From the NCBI GenBank assembly GCA_964573295.1, contig CAZNJE010000017.1, positions 1-64,000 of the forward strand: a DNA stretch of 64,000 nt, written 5' to 3'. A program made the position numbers and the translations under genes. This document shows, piece by piece, positions 51,429-59,710 of this stretch. This stretch comes from CAYQJL01 sp964573295. Lineage in GTDB: Bacteria > Eisenbacteria > RBG-16-71-46 > CAIMUX01 > WJJG01. The stretch's first letter is position 1; each line of letters opens with the position of its first letter. The notes under the pieces were generated by a model. It searched no databases. It saw nothing but the letters and a program-made list of their open reading frames with translations, and was not told the DNA's origin.

Positions 51429-51863
51429 ATGTCACGACGCATAGTCGCGCTGGCACTGGTGTTGGGGGGGGGCGGCCTGGCGCTGGTCCCCATGGCCTGT
51501 GATGACGATAGCACCGCACCCGACTACTCCCGCCCCGCTGCGGTGACCCTCTCGACGGCTTCGGTGGCGAGCAGTTCGGTTACCCTGAGGTGGCTGGCGC
51601 CCGGTGACGACGGAACCGAGGGCCGGGCTTCGGTCTACGACCTGCGTTACTCGGTGACGCCCAATCTCGTGGCGAACTGGTGGGATTCGGTGGCGACTCC
51701 CTTCGAGGGTGAGCCCCGGCCGGCTCTTCCCGGAGAGATCGACAGCATTGCCGTTGGCGGCCTGGCCCCCGCAACGACCTACTACTTCGCGTTGCGAACC
51801 GGCGATGAGGTGCCCAACTGGTCGGCGATCTCGAACGTTCATGAGGAGATGACTCTTCCATAG
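51429..51863 (+). CDS. Predicted lipoprotein with a fibronectin type III domain
   Basis: 144 residues. A signal peptide with a lipobox-like end (ALVLGGGGLALVPMAC, Cys 24) precedes DDDSTAP. The FN3 domain follows (TLSTASVASSSVTLRWLAPG, YDLRYSVTPN, GLAPATTYYFALRTGDEVPN, SAISN), matching the family's W-x-Y/L-R-Y pattern. A single domain, outer-surface or periplasmic, no enzymatic residues. ATG 51429 follows AGGAGGGAGACGG. First gene of the glycan region. Could serve in carbohydrate binding or adhesion. Confidence 0.78.
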   Translation: MSRRIVALALVLGGGGLALVPMACDDDSTAPDYSRPAAVTLSTASVASSSVTLRWLAPGDDGTEGRASVYDLRYSVTPNLVANWWDSVATPFEGEPRPALPGEIDSIAVGGLAPATTYYFALRTGDEVPNWSAISNVHEEMTLP

Positions 51864-51958
51864 GTATCCTACCGATGACGCGACGCCGACACGGTTCTCC
51901 GGGGGCCCGCCGATGACGCCGACACGGTTCTCAACGGTCTACGTCCGAAGGAGGTGGC

Positions 51959-53326
51959 ATGTCCCAGGCCTGCCGGCGTCCAGTCATGCTCGTGTCTTCT
52001 GTGCCGGCCAGCACGCCATGCGGTATGCTGGTCGCGCGATTGGCTATTCTGCTGGCCGGTCTGCTCATCGGCACGCTGTCTGGTTCCCCGGCCGGATGGT
52101 TGACCGTCTCGCCCGTCGCGGCGGATGAGTTCCCCATTCCGCAGATTCCCTGGCAACCACGAGGCTATGTTTGCCAGCGGACTCCGGAGCCGATCGAGAT
52201 CGATGGCGCCCTGGAAGAGGCCTGGGACCGGGCCGCCTGGACCGAGCCCTTCGTCGATATCGAGGGGAGTCTCAAGCCCCTCCCCTATCTGAACACGCGG
52301 GCCAAGATGCTGTGGGACGATGACTACTTCTACGTGGCGGCCTTCCTCGAGCAGCCCCATGTGTGGGCTACGCTGCGCAAGCGCGATTCGGTGATCTACC
52401 ACGATGATGATTTCGAGGTCTTCATCGATCCGAACGGTGACACGCACGAGTACCACGAGCTGGAGGTGAATGCCCTGGGCACCGAGTGGGATCTACTCTT
52501 GCTGAAGCCCTATCGTGATGGAGCCCCCGCCGTCGACGCGTGGGACATCCAGGGACTGCAGACGGGCGTGGCCATTCACGGCACACTCAACGATCCCGGT
52601 GACCGTGACGAGGGCTGGTCGATCGAGATCGCGTTTCCCTGGGATGTGCTCGAAGAGTGCGCCCACCGGCCAGTGCCGCCGGATGACGGAGATCTGTGGC
52701 GCGTGAACTTCTCACGCGTGGAGTGGCGGAAAGACGTGATCGGAGACGCCTACGTCAAGGCGAAGGATCCGGCCACCGGTCGCGCGTTCCCCGAGCACAA
52801 CTGGGTCTGGTCGCCCCAGGGGTTGATCGCGATGCACTATCCCGAGATGTGGGGCTACGTGGAGTTTCGCGCTACGGATCCACCGGAGACGGCTTCACCG
52901 GAGACGACGCCATCACCGATGGATCCATCGGCGGCCTCCCCATCGGCAATGGCTTCCCCGGCGACGGCTCTGGCGCCCTCACCGCCCGAGCAAGACCATT
53001 ACGCGTTCTGTCTTCGCCAGGTCTACTACAAGCAGAAGAACCATCATGCCCGTCACGGCGTCTACGCTACCCGGCTCGAGGATCTCACGGCCGAGGCGCC
53101 CGCGATCCCCAATTGGGAACGATTGCTCGCAGACCTAACCCTGGTGGCGACGCCCGACACTTACGTGATCATGCTCGAGGCGACCGAGGAAACGGACGGG
53201 GCTGAGGGGACCGAGGCGACCGAGGGACTGGAGGCGACTGAGGCGCTCGAGGGGTGGACGCACTTCGTGCGCGAGGACGGAAGGGCGTGGCGACGTCCCT
53301 CTACCGCAACACCGGCGCAACGGTAG
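51959..53326 (+). CDS. Secreted carbohydrate-binding protein (CBM9-like)
   Basis: 455 residues with a membrane-spanning signal segment (about 24-45) and a CBM9-like/DOMON domain (about 70-315). Seen: TPEPIEIDGALEEAWDRAAW, TRAKMLWDDDYFYVAAFLEQ, HDDDFEVFIDPNGDTHEYHE and GWSIEIAFPW. This order matches carbohydrate-binding family-9-like proteins. A Pro/Ser/Thr-rich repeat (SPETTPSPMDPSA) separates it from a C-terminal segment starting HYAFCLRQVYYKQKNHHARH. Another repeat near the end has EGTEATEGLEATEA. AAGGAGGTGGC supports the ATG at 51959. Overlaps nothing, and precedes the symporter gene by 9 bp. Confidence 0.83.
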   Translation: MSQACRRPVMLVSSVPASTPCGMLVARLAILLAGLLIGTLSGSPAGWLTVSPVAADEFPIPQIPWQPRGYVCQRTPEPIEIDGALEEAWDRAAWTEPFVDIEGSLKPLPYLNTRAKMLWDDDYFYVAAFLEQPHVWATLRKRDSVIYHDDDFEVFIDPNGDTHEYHELEVNALGTEWDLLLLKPYRDGAPAVDAWDIQGLQTGVAIHGTLNDPGDRDEGWSIEIAFPWDVLEECAHRPVPPDDGDLWRVNFSRVEWRKDVIGDAYVKAKDPATGRAFPEHNWVWSPQGLIAMHYPEMWGYVEFRATDPPETASPETTPSPMDPSAASPSAMASPATALAPSPPEQDHYAFCLRQVYYKQKNHHARHGVYATRLEDLTAEAPAIPNWERLLADLTLVATPDTYVIMLEATEETDGAEGTEATEGLEATEALEGWTHFVREDGRAWRRPSTATPAQR

Positions 53327-53335
53327 GAGGCTCGC

Positions 53336-55672
53336 GTGAACCTGACCTGGCTGGACTGGTGCATCGTTGCGGCCGTCCTGCTCTTCATGGGCTCCAGCGT
53401 CCATTTCGGACGGCGCCGCATGCAGAGCGTGGCCGATTTTCTGGCGGCCGGACGCACGGCAGGCCGCTACCTGCTCAGTGTCGCCAGCGGTGTGGCCGGC
53501 TTGGGTGCCATCACGATCGTCGGCCTGCTGGAGATGAACTACGTCGCCGGATTCTCCATGTCCTGGTGGGGGCTCACCATGGGCGTGGTCATCTTGATCA
53601 TGACCGCATCGGGCTGGGTCATCTACCGGTTTCGCGAGACCCGGTCGCTCACCCTGGCCGAGTTCTTCGAACGCCGGTACAGCCGCCGGTTTCGCGTGTT
53701 CGCCGGAATCGTCGCGTTCGGCTCAGGCATCATCAACTTCGGGATCTTCCCCTCCGTGGGCGCGCGGTTCTTCATCCACTTCTGCGGATTGCCTCCCGAG
53801 CTGCATCTGTTGGGATTGACTGTTCCGATGTTCCCGCTCGTCATGATCATGCTGCTGTCGATCGCCCTCTTCTTCGTCTTCTCGGGGGGACAGATCACGA
53901 TCCTGATCGCCGACTTCATACAAGGCGTCTTCGTCAATGTGGTCTTCATCGTGCTGGTGTTGTTCCTGCTCACGCAGATCGAATGGAACCAGATTCTCGA
54001 AGCACTGCAGATGGCGCCGGAGAATGCTTCGCTCATCAATCCGTTCAAGACCGGTCACGTCGAAGACTTCAATCTCGTCTACTTCCTGATCGGGATCTTC
54101 GGCGTCTTCTACGGCGCCATGTCATGGCAGGGAACGCAGGGCTACAACACCTCGGCCAAGAGCGCCCATGAGGCGAAGATGGCCGCCATGCTGAGCAACT
54201 GGCGCAACTTCCCGCAGAATCTCTTTCTGCTCATCGTGCCGATCATCGCCTACACGGTGTTGCACCATCCCGACTTCGCCGCGATCGCCGAGCATGTTCG
54301 CGCGGTCGTCGGCGGCATCGACAACGAAGCGGTGCAAAGCCAGCTGCGCACGCCGATCGTGTTGACCCACCTGTTGGGCATGGGACTCATGGGCGCCTTC
54401 GCGGCCGTCATGCTGGCGGCCTTCATCAGTACGCACGACACCTACTTGCATTCCTGGGGCAGCATCTTCATCCAGGATATCGTGATGCCGTTTCGCAAGA
54501 CGGCGCTGAGTAGCCGCCAGCACTTGCGTGTGTTGCGCTTGTCGATCCTCGGGGTGGCCGTCTTCATCTTCTTCTTCAGCCTGCTGTTCCAGCAGAGCGA
54601 GTACATCTTCCTCTTCTTCGCCATCACCGGCGCCATCTTCGCTGGCGGATCCGGAGCGGTCATCATCGGTGGCTTGTACTGGAAGCGCGGCACGACGGCG
54701 GCGGCCTGGTCGGCTATGCTGGCCGGATCGGCGATCGCCGTTGGGGGTATCTTGATCCACCAGCTGCCCGAGAGCTTGTTCACCGTGTCCCGGGACAGCG
54801 CACCCGCCTTCGAGCGTTCATTCTGGAACGCCTTCGAGTGGCTCTACCACATCAACGGGCAGCAGTACTGGGCGGTGGCGATGTTCGTTTCGAGCCTATT
54901 GTACGTGGTGGTTTCGCTCGCCGGCCGGGGCAAGCCGGCCGACCTCGACCGTTTGCTGCACCGGGGAATCCATTCCACGGAGGAGAATCACGAAATCCTC
55001 CGGCTCGCCCCTGGGCGGGGTTGGCGGATTCTGGGCATGGGGCGCGAGTTCAGCCGGGGCGACCGCGTGATCTTCATCGTGACCTATGCGTGGACGGTGC
55101 TCAGTACACTCGTCTTCGTCATGGGCACCATCTATAACCTCAGCCACGAGCAAGCCGAACCGGGCGGGGTGCCACTGCCCGCCGCGGTCGAGAGCGAGGT
55201 GGCCGAGCTGAGTGGGTGGGTGGACGAAGGCCGGTTTGTGGAAGCCGAGACTCGGCTGAGTGATCTGCTGGCCGTCGTTCCACCGGAAGGTGAGACGAGG
55301 GTGCGGCGACAACTCGGGCTCTGCTATCTTGGGCAAAAGCGTTTCGATGACGCCAGCGAGGCTCTGGAGGCAGTCGTAGCGCGAACACCGGCTTGGGGAC
55401 AGGCTTGGTCCGAGCTGTCGAAGGCGGCCTACGGCGCGGGCGATATCGAGCGATCTCAGTACGCGGCCGAGATGGGCCGGATCCATCTGGATCGGATGAG
55501 CCGTCTGTGGTCACGGTACTGGTACGTCTACGTCGTCATTCAGGTGGCGCTCTCGAGCTTGGTCGTGCTCTGGTTCAGCCTTGGAGGCGTGCGTGACATC
55601 CGGCGCATGCTTTCGCGGCTCGACCGGCTGCGGCGGGATGTCACCGATGACGGCCAGGTGCATGGTTCGTGA
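53336..55672 (+). CDS. Sodium:solute symporter fused to a C-terminal TPR-like domain
   Basis: 778 residues, start GTG 53336 (AGGAGG upstream). The first ~545 residues form the SSS transporter: SVADFLAAGRTAGRYLLSVA, GAITIVGLLEMNYVAGFSM, QGFVNVVFIVLVLFLL-like helices, SWQGTQGYNTSAKSAHEAKM. Helices then continue and a hydrophilic tail (about 630-720) has TPR-like helix pairs: DEGRFVEAETRLSDLLAVVP, RQLGLCYLGQKRFDDASEAL, GDIERSQYAAEMGR. A last membrane helix (VYVVIQVALSSLVVLWFSLG) follows. Fusion of a TPR domain to an SSS transporter is unusual; it may bind a partner. Its end lies inside a 22-bp repeat. Confidence 0.82.
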   Translation: MNLTWLDWCIVAAVLLFMGSSVHFGRRRMQSVADFLAAGRTAGRYLLSVASGVAGLGAITIVGLLEMNYVAGFSMSWWGLTMGVVILIMTASGWVIYRFRETRSLTLAEFFERRYSRRFRVFAGIVAFGSGIINFGIFPSVGARFFIHFCGLPPELHLLGLTVPMFPLVMIMLLSIALFFVFSGGQITILIADFIQGVFVNVVFIVLVLFLLTQIEWNQILEALQMAPENASLINPFKTGHVEDFNLVYFLIGIFGVFYGAMSWQGTQGYNTSAKSAHEAKMAAMLSNWRNFPQNLFLLIVPIIAYTVLHHPDFAAIAEHVRAVVGGIDNEAVQSQLRTPIVLTHLLGMGLMGAFAAVMLAAFISTHDTYLHSWGSIFIQDIVMPFRKTALSSRQHLRVLRLSILGVAVFIFFFSLLFQQSEYIFLFFAITGAIFAGGSGAVIIGGLYWKRGTTAAAWSAMLAGSAIAVGGILIHQLPESLFTVSRDSAPAFERSFWNAFEWLYHINGQQYWAVAMFVSSLLYVVVSLAGRGKPADLDRLLHRGIHSTEENHEILRLAPGRGWRILGMGREFSRGDRVIFIVTYAWTVLSTLVFVMGTIYNLSHEQAEPGGVPLPAAVESEVAELSGWVDEGRFVEAETRLSDLLAVVPPEGETRVRRQLGLCYLGQKRFDDASEALEAVVARTPAWGQAWSELSKAAYGAGDIERSQYAAEMGRIHLDRMSRLWSRYWYVYVVIQVALSSLVVLWFSLGGVRDIRRMLSRLDRLRRDVTDDGQVHGS

Positions 55673-55766
55673 CGGCCGGGTGCACGGCTTGTAACGGCCA
55701 GGTGCACGGTTCGTGACGGTCGGGTGCACGGCTTGTAACGGCCAGGTGCACGGTTCGTGACGGGCC
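55647..55766. repeat. 22-bp tandem repeat spanning the symporter stop codon
   Basis: Units starting 55647, 55669, 55691, 55713 and 55735 (ATGACGGCCAGGTGCATGGTTC and variants). The TGA ending the symporter gene (55670-55672) lies in the second unit. Period 22 is not a multiple of three. Confidence 0.9.
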
Positions 55767-55813
55767 GTGGTGTGCCAGGCGGGCCGTGCGGCCCAAGACA
55801 GAATGAGGATGCC

Positions 55814-56785
55814 ATGAGCCAATTGCATCGCGCTCCCGGTGGACCTTTGCTCACGCGAGCGGAGGTGTCATCGTGCGGCCCCAGCATCGAGGATCCCTCG
55901 GCGGTGTTCAATCCCGGCGCGGTCCTCTGGCAAGGCCGGATCCACCTGATGCTGCGCGTGCAGACACGGGGACGGGAGACCTTCCTGGTGATGGCCCGCA
56001 GCGAGGAGGGCACCGCCTTCGACATCGCCCCGGCCCCGGTGGCCATCCCCGCGTTGCAGGCTCAACCGGAACGGGTGTTTCACGCCTACGATCCGCGCCT
56101 CACGGTTCTGGAGGGCTCGGTCCATGGCTTGGTAGCGCTCGACTACGACGACCGCACCGGCCTGGGACTTCTGCGCAGCCAGGATCTCGAGACCTGGGAG
56201 TTCTTGGGCGAGGTCTCGACCGAGGACACCCGCAATGGCGTGCTGTTCCCCGAGCGAATCGGCGGCCGCTATGTGCGGCTGGAACGGCCCAACCGAATCG
56301 AGCGGCTGGACGGGCCGCGCGGGGGCGACGAGATCTGGCTGGCTACCTCCTCCGACCTGCTGGCGTGGCGGCTGGAAAGACCCGTGGCCCGCGGGCGAAC
56401 GCGCTTCTGGGATGAGCTCATCGGTCCCGGACCGCCCCCGGTCAAGACGACCAGCGGTTGGTTGCTTCTCTACCACGGCATTGCAACCCACTTCGGCTCG
56501 GCCAACATCTATCAGGTGGGCGCCATGTTGCTCGATCTGCAGGATCCATCGGTCGTGCTCGCCCGCACCCGGAACAACATCCTCGAGCCGCGGGAAGAGT
56601 GGGAGCTGTGCGGCCAAGTGCCCAATGTGGTGTTTCCAACCGGCCTGGTGGCGAGCGAGGTGGACGAGACGGGGATGGCCGCCGACGAGAGTCCCTTCTT
56701 GCTCTACTACGGCGCGGCCGACACGGTGGTCGGTCTCGCCACGGGAAAGGTCGCCGATCTCGTGTCGGCCTGTTGGAACGATTGA
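55814..56785 (+). CDS. GH130-family beta-mannoside phosphorylase/hydrolase-like enzyme
   Basis: 323 residues. The five-bladed beta-propeller pattern of GH130 is visible: PSAVFNPGAVLWQGRIHLML, HAYDPRLTVLEGSVHGLVAL, NGVLFPERIGGRYVRLERPN, EIWLATSSDLLAWRLER and the GxGPPPVKTTSGWLLLYHG and GAADTVVGLATG repeats. GH130 enzymes phosphorolyse or hydrolyse beta-1,2- or beta-1,4-mannosides. The catalytic Asp of the family lies in YDPRL. ATG 55814 with GAGGAT upstream. The next gene (GH38) follows after 17 bp, consistent with a mannose-glycan operon. Confidence 0.85.
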   Translation: MSQLHRAPGGPLLTRAEVSSCGPSIEDPSAVFNPGAVLWQGRIHLMLRVQTRGRETFLVMARSEEGTAFDIAPAPVAIPALQAQPERVFHAYDPRLTVLEGSVHGLVALDYDDRTGLGLLRSQDLETWEFLGEVSTEDTRNGVLFPERIGGRYVRLERPNRIERLDGPRGGDEIWLATSSDLLAWRLERPVARGRTRFWDELIGPGPPPVKTTSGWLLLYHGIATHFGSANIYQVGAMLLDLQDPSVVLARTRNNILEPREEWELCGQVPNVVFPTGLVASEVDETGMAADESPFLLYYGAADTVVGLATGKVADLVSACWND

Positions 56786-56802
56786 CGAGGGGGAGAGGGT
56801 TC

Positions 56803-59640
56803 GTGGCACGGTTGCCGAAGAAGGTTCACATCGTCTCGCACACCCACTGGGATCGCGAGTGGTACCAGACGTTCCACGAGTTCCGTGTGGATCTCGAGCG
56901 CGTCATGGCGCAGGTTCTGGAGCGGCTCGAGAACGACGACGCATTCCGCCACTTCGTGCTCGATGGCCAGACCCTTTTGCTCGAGGATCACCTCGCACTG
57001 CATCCGGAGGATGGACCGCGGATCCGCGAACTGGTCGAGCACGGCGCGCTCTCGATCGGTCCCTGGTATGTTCTGCCAGATGAGTTTCTGGTGAGCGGCG
57101 AGGCGATGGTGCGGAATCTCCTGCTGGGCCACTACACCAGCCGGGCGCTGGGGGGGGCTCAAGCGGTCGGTTACCTGCCCGACACCTTCGGGCACTTCGC
57201 GCAACTGCCCCAGATTCTGAAAAGGGCCGGCATCGACTCGTTCATCTACACCCGCGGCAACGGCGACGAACTCGAGACACTGGGTCACGAGTACCGCTGG
57301 CAGGCGCCCGATGGCAGCACGGTGCTGGCGATCCAGCAGTGTCGCGGGTACTGCAACGGCGGGGGGTTGGGCTACGACGAGATCTGGCACGCCCACACCC
57401 ATCGGGAAGCGCGGCCCGAGCGAGCGGTCGAGCAGGTGCGGGAACTCTTCGATGAGATGGCGCGCCTCAGCCGAGGAGACGTCTACCTCCTGAACAACGG
57501 ATGTGATCATTTCCCGCCGCAGCCGCGCTTCGCGGCCGTTCTCGAAAGCTTGCGTGTGGCGTTTCCCGAAGTGGAGTTCGTGCATGGTTCCCTGGCGGGG
57601 TACGTGGCCGAGGTCGAGGCGTCGGGCAGGGCGACCCAGCGCTATCAGGGCGATCTCTTGGGAGGGAAGTATCATCCGATCCTCTCCGGCGTCTGGTCCG
57701 CGCGGATGGAGCTGAAACAGGCCAACGACCGCTGCCAAAGCCTCCTCGCCCAGCAGCTGGAACCGTTGCTGTGCTACACCCATTTCGTTCACGGGCATCC
57801 CTACCCCGTGGAGATGGCTCGCTCGGCCTGGATGCTCCTGCTGCAGAACCATCCCCACGATTCGATCTGCGGGTGCAGCACCGATGCGGTGCATCGCGAG
57901 ATGATGCCCCGTTTCGCGGGCGTGATCGAGACCGGCGAACAACTCATGCGGCGGGCCATGCGGGATCTGGTGCCGCTGTTCGGCCGGCGGGAGGAGGGAG
58001 ACCGGGACACGGTCGTCAGCGTTTTCAACCCGCTTCCGTGCGAGCGCGACGAAGTGGTCGAACGCTGGGTGGTGCTGCAGCCCCGGGGGTACGATTTCGA
58101 GCGGCTGGCGCTCTTCGACGAACTGGGGCGGCCGGTTCCCTGCGAGATCGAAGCCCCTCGTTTCGCCGAACGCTTCTGGGGCATCGACTACCGTACCCAG
58201 CTGCGCGGGGAGGATCAGCGCACCCGATACGAAGCCTACCGGGCCAGGTTCAACGAACGAATGAATCGCCCGGCCGCAGAGGCGGACCGGAGTGATGCCT
58301 TTCTGCGCCTACGCTTTCTTGCCGAGAATCTGCCGCCGGTTGGTCACCGGCGGTACGTGTTGCGTGAGGTTTCCTCGGAAGCGGGGCTCACGGGCGAGGA
58401 ATCCGCGAAGAAGAAGGACTCTGGACAGAAGCTGGAGCTGGTTCGCGTGAGCGCAGTCGGCGCGGTGACTCTCGAGAACCGGCGGTGCCGGGTGTGTCTG
58501 CATGCCAACGGCACTATCGACTTGACCGAACCGGCCACGGGCCGAACGTACCGGGGCTTGGGGTTCTTGCTGGATCGTGGTGACGCCGGCGACGAGTACG
58601 ACTTCTCGCCGGCCGGTGAGGATGTCACCGGAAGCGAGAACCTCCGGGAGGGAACCCTGCGGATCCTCGAAGCGGGTGGGCTGATCGGGGCCGCGGAAGC
58701 GACGTTCACCCTCGCCTTGCCGAGCGAGCTGTCGCCTGATCGCAAGACGCGGGTGTCGGAGTGCGTGGACTGTCCCGTGACGGTGCGGGTGACGCTACGA
58801 GGCCAGGATCCCTGCGTTCAGATCAGCATCGAGTTCGAGAACCGGGCCAGGGACCACCGCTTGCAGATCTGTTTCCCCACGCCGCTGTCCGCCGAACAGG
58901 TCGTCACCGACGCACACTTCTACCTCCACGAGCGACCGCTCGTGCCGGAGGGTGGTGATGACTGGGTTCAGCCACATCCGGGCACTCACCCGCAGCAGGA
59001 GTTCTCGATCCTTCGTGACGACGGAGGCGGCTTGGCCGTGCTCGCCCGAGGCTTGCCCGAGATCGAAGGCTACTCAACGCCGGATGGCACGGCGGGCTTG
59101 CGTGTCACCTTGTTGCGATCGGTCGGTTGGCTGTCGAGAGACGACTTCCCAGCGCGCAAGTTCGCCAACGCGGGCCCGACGCTCGAGACACCGGAAGCGC
59201 AGTGCCCGGGCCGGCACCTGTATCATTTGGCTCTGCGAGCGTTCGGTCCCGACGAAGCACTGGCTGAAATCAAGCAGGAGTCGTTGCGCTGGCGGGCCGA
59301 AGTCGTGACCACGCAAGGAATCTTGGAGGGAAGCCTCGCGGGCGAGAGCTTCCTCGTGCGGCACGCGGATCGCCGTGTCGCCGTATCCGCCATCAAACGG
59401 CACGAAGAGCGTGATACGCTGATCGTACGTGTCTACAACCTTACACGTGACGAAGTTGCCGATCACCTGGAAGTGGGAGCGGCCCTTGTTTCAGCGTGGA
59501 GGACAGACCTTCTGGAGAGGCGCGGAGAATCTCTGGAGCTCGAAGGAGAGAGGATCGTGCCACTAACACTGGGCCCGCACGAGATCGCCACGGTGGAAAT
59601 GGCCTTTCTCAGGACGCGGCCGCCCGGCGCGGATGATTGA
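56803..59640 (+). CDS. GH38-family alpha-mannosidase
   Basis: 945 residues. N-terminal GH38 catalytic domain: HIVSHTHWDREWYQTFHEFR (zinc ligands H and D at about 13-16), GYLPDTFGHFAQLPQILKRA (catalytic Asp at about 130), NNGCDHFPPQ, HPHDSICGCSTDAVHREM. C-terminal beta-domains follow (LENRRCRVCLHANGTIDL etc.), ending near TLGPHEIATVEMAFLRT. Removes alpha-mannose from glycans. GTG 56803 is used: it lies 17 bp after GH130, with GGGAGAGGG upstream; the frame upstream to 56458 overlaps GH130. No signal peptide, so it works in the cytoplasm on imported oligosaccharides. Confidence 0.92.
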   Translation: MARLPKKVHIVSHTHWDREWYQTFHEFRVDLERVMAQVLERLENDDAFRHFVLDGQTLLLEDHLALHPEDGPRIRELVEHGALSIGPWYVLPDEFLVSGEAMVRNLLLGHYTSRALGGAQAVGYLPDTFGHFAQLPQILKRAGIDSFIYTRGNGDELETLGHEYRWQAPDGSTVLAIQQCRGYCNGGGLGYDEIWHAHTHREARPERAVEQVRELFDEMARLSRGDVYLLNNGCDHFPPQPRFAAVLESLRVAFPEVEFVHGSLAGYVAEVEASGRATQRYQGDLLGGKYHPILSGVWSARMELKQANDRCQSLLAQQLEPLLCYTHFVHGHPYPVEMARSAWMLLLQNHPHDSICGCSTDAVHREMMPRFAGVIETGEQLMRRAMRDLVPLFGRREEGDRDTVVSVFNPLPCERDEVVERWVVLQPRGYDFERLALFDELGRPVPCEIEAPRFAERFWGIDYRTQLRGEDQRTRYEAYRARFNERMNRPAAEADRSDAFLRLRFLAENLPPVGHRRYVLREVSSEAGLTGEESAKKKDSGQKLELVRVSAVGAVTLENRRCRVCLHANGTIDLTEPATGRTYRGLGFLLDRGDAGDEYDFSPAGEDVTGSENLREGTLRILEAGGLIGAAEATFTLALPSELSPDRKTRVSECVDCPVTVRVTLRGQDPCVQISIEFENRARDHRLQICFPTPLSAEQVVTDAHFYLHERPLVPEGGDDWVQPHPGTHPQQEFSILRDDGGGLAVLARGLPEIEGYSTPDGTAGLRVTLLRSVGWLSRDDFPARKFANAGPTLETPEAQCPGRHLYHLALRAFGPDEALAEIKQESLRWRAEVVTTQGILEGSLAGESFLVRHADRRVAVSAIKRHEERDTLIVRVYNLTRDEVADHLEVGAALVSAWRTDLLERRGESLELEGERIVPLTLGPHEIATVEMAFLRTRPPGADD

Positions 59641-59710
59641 CACCTTCCCGGTGCACCCCCATATCGGCTATCCTTAAAGGAGTCGATCGGCAACCAGCCT
59701 GGAGGTGCGC

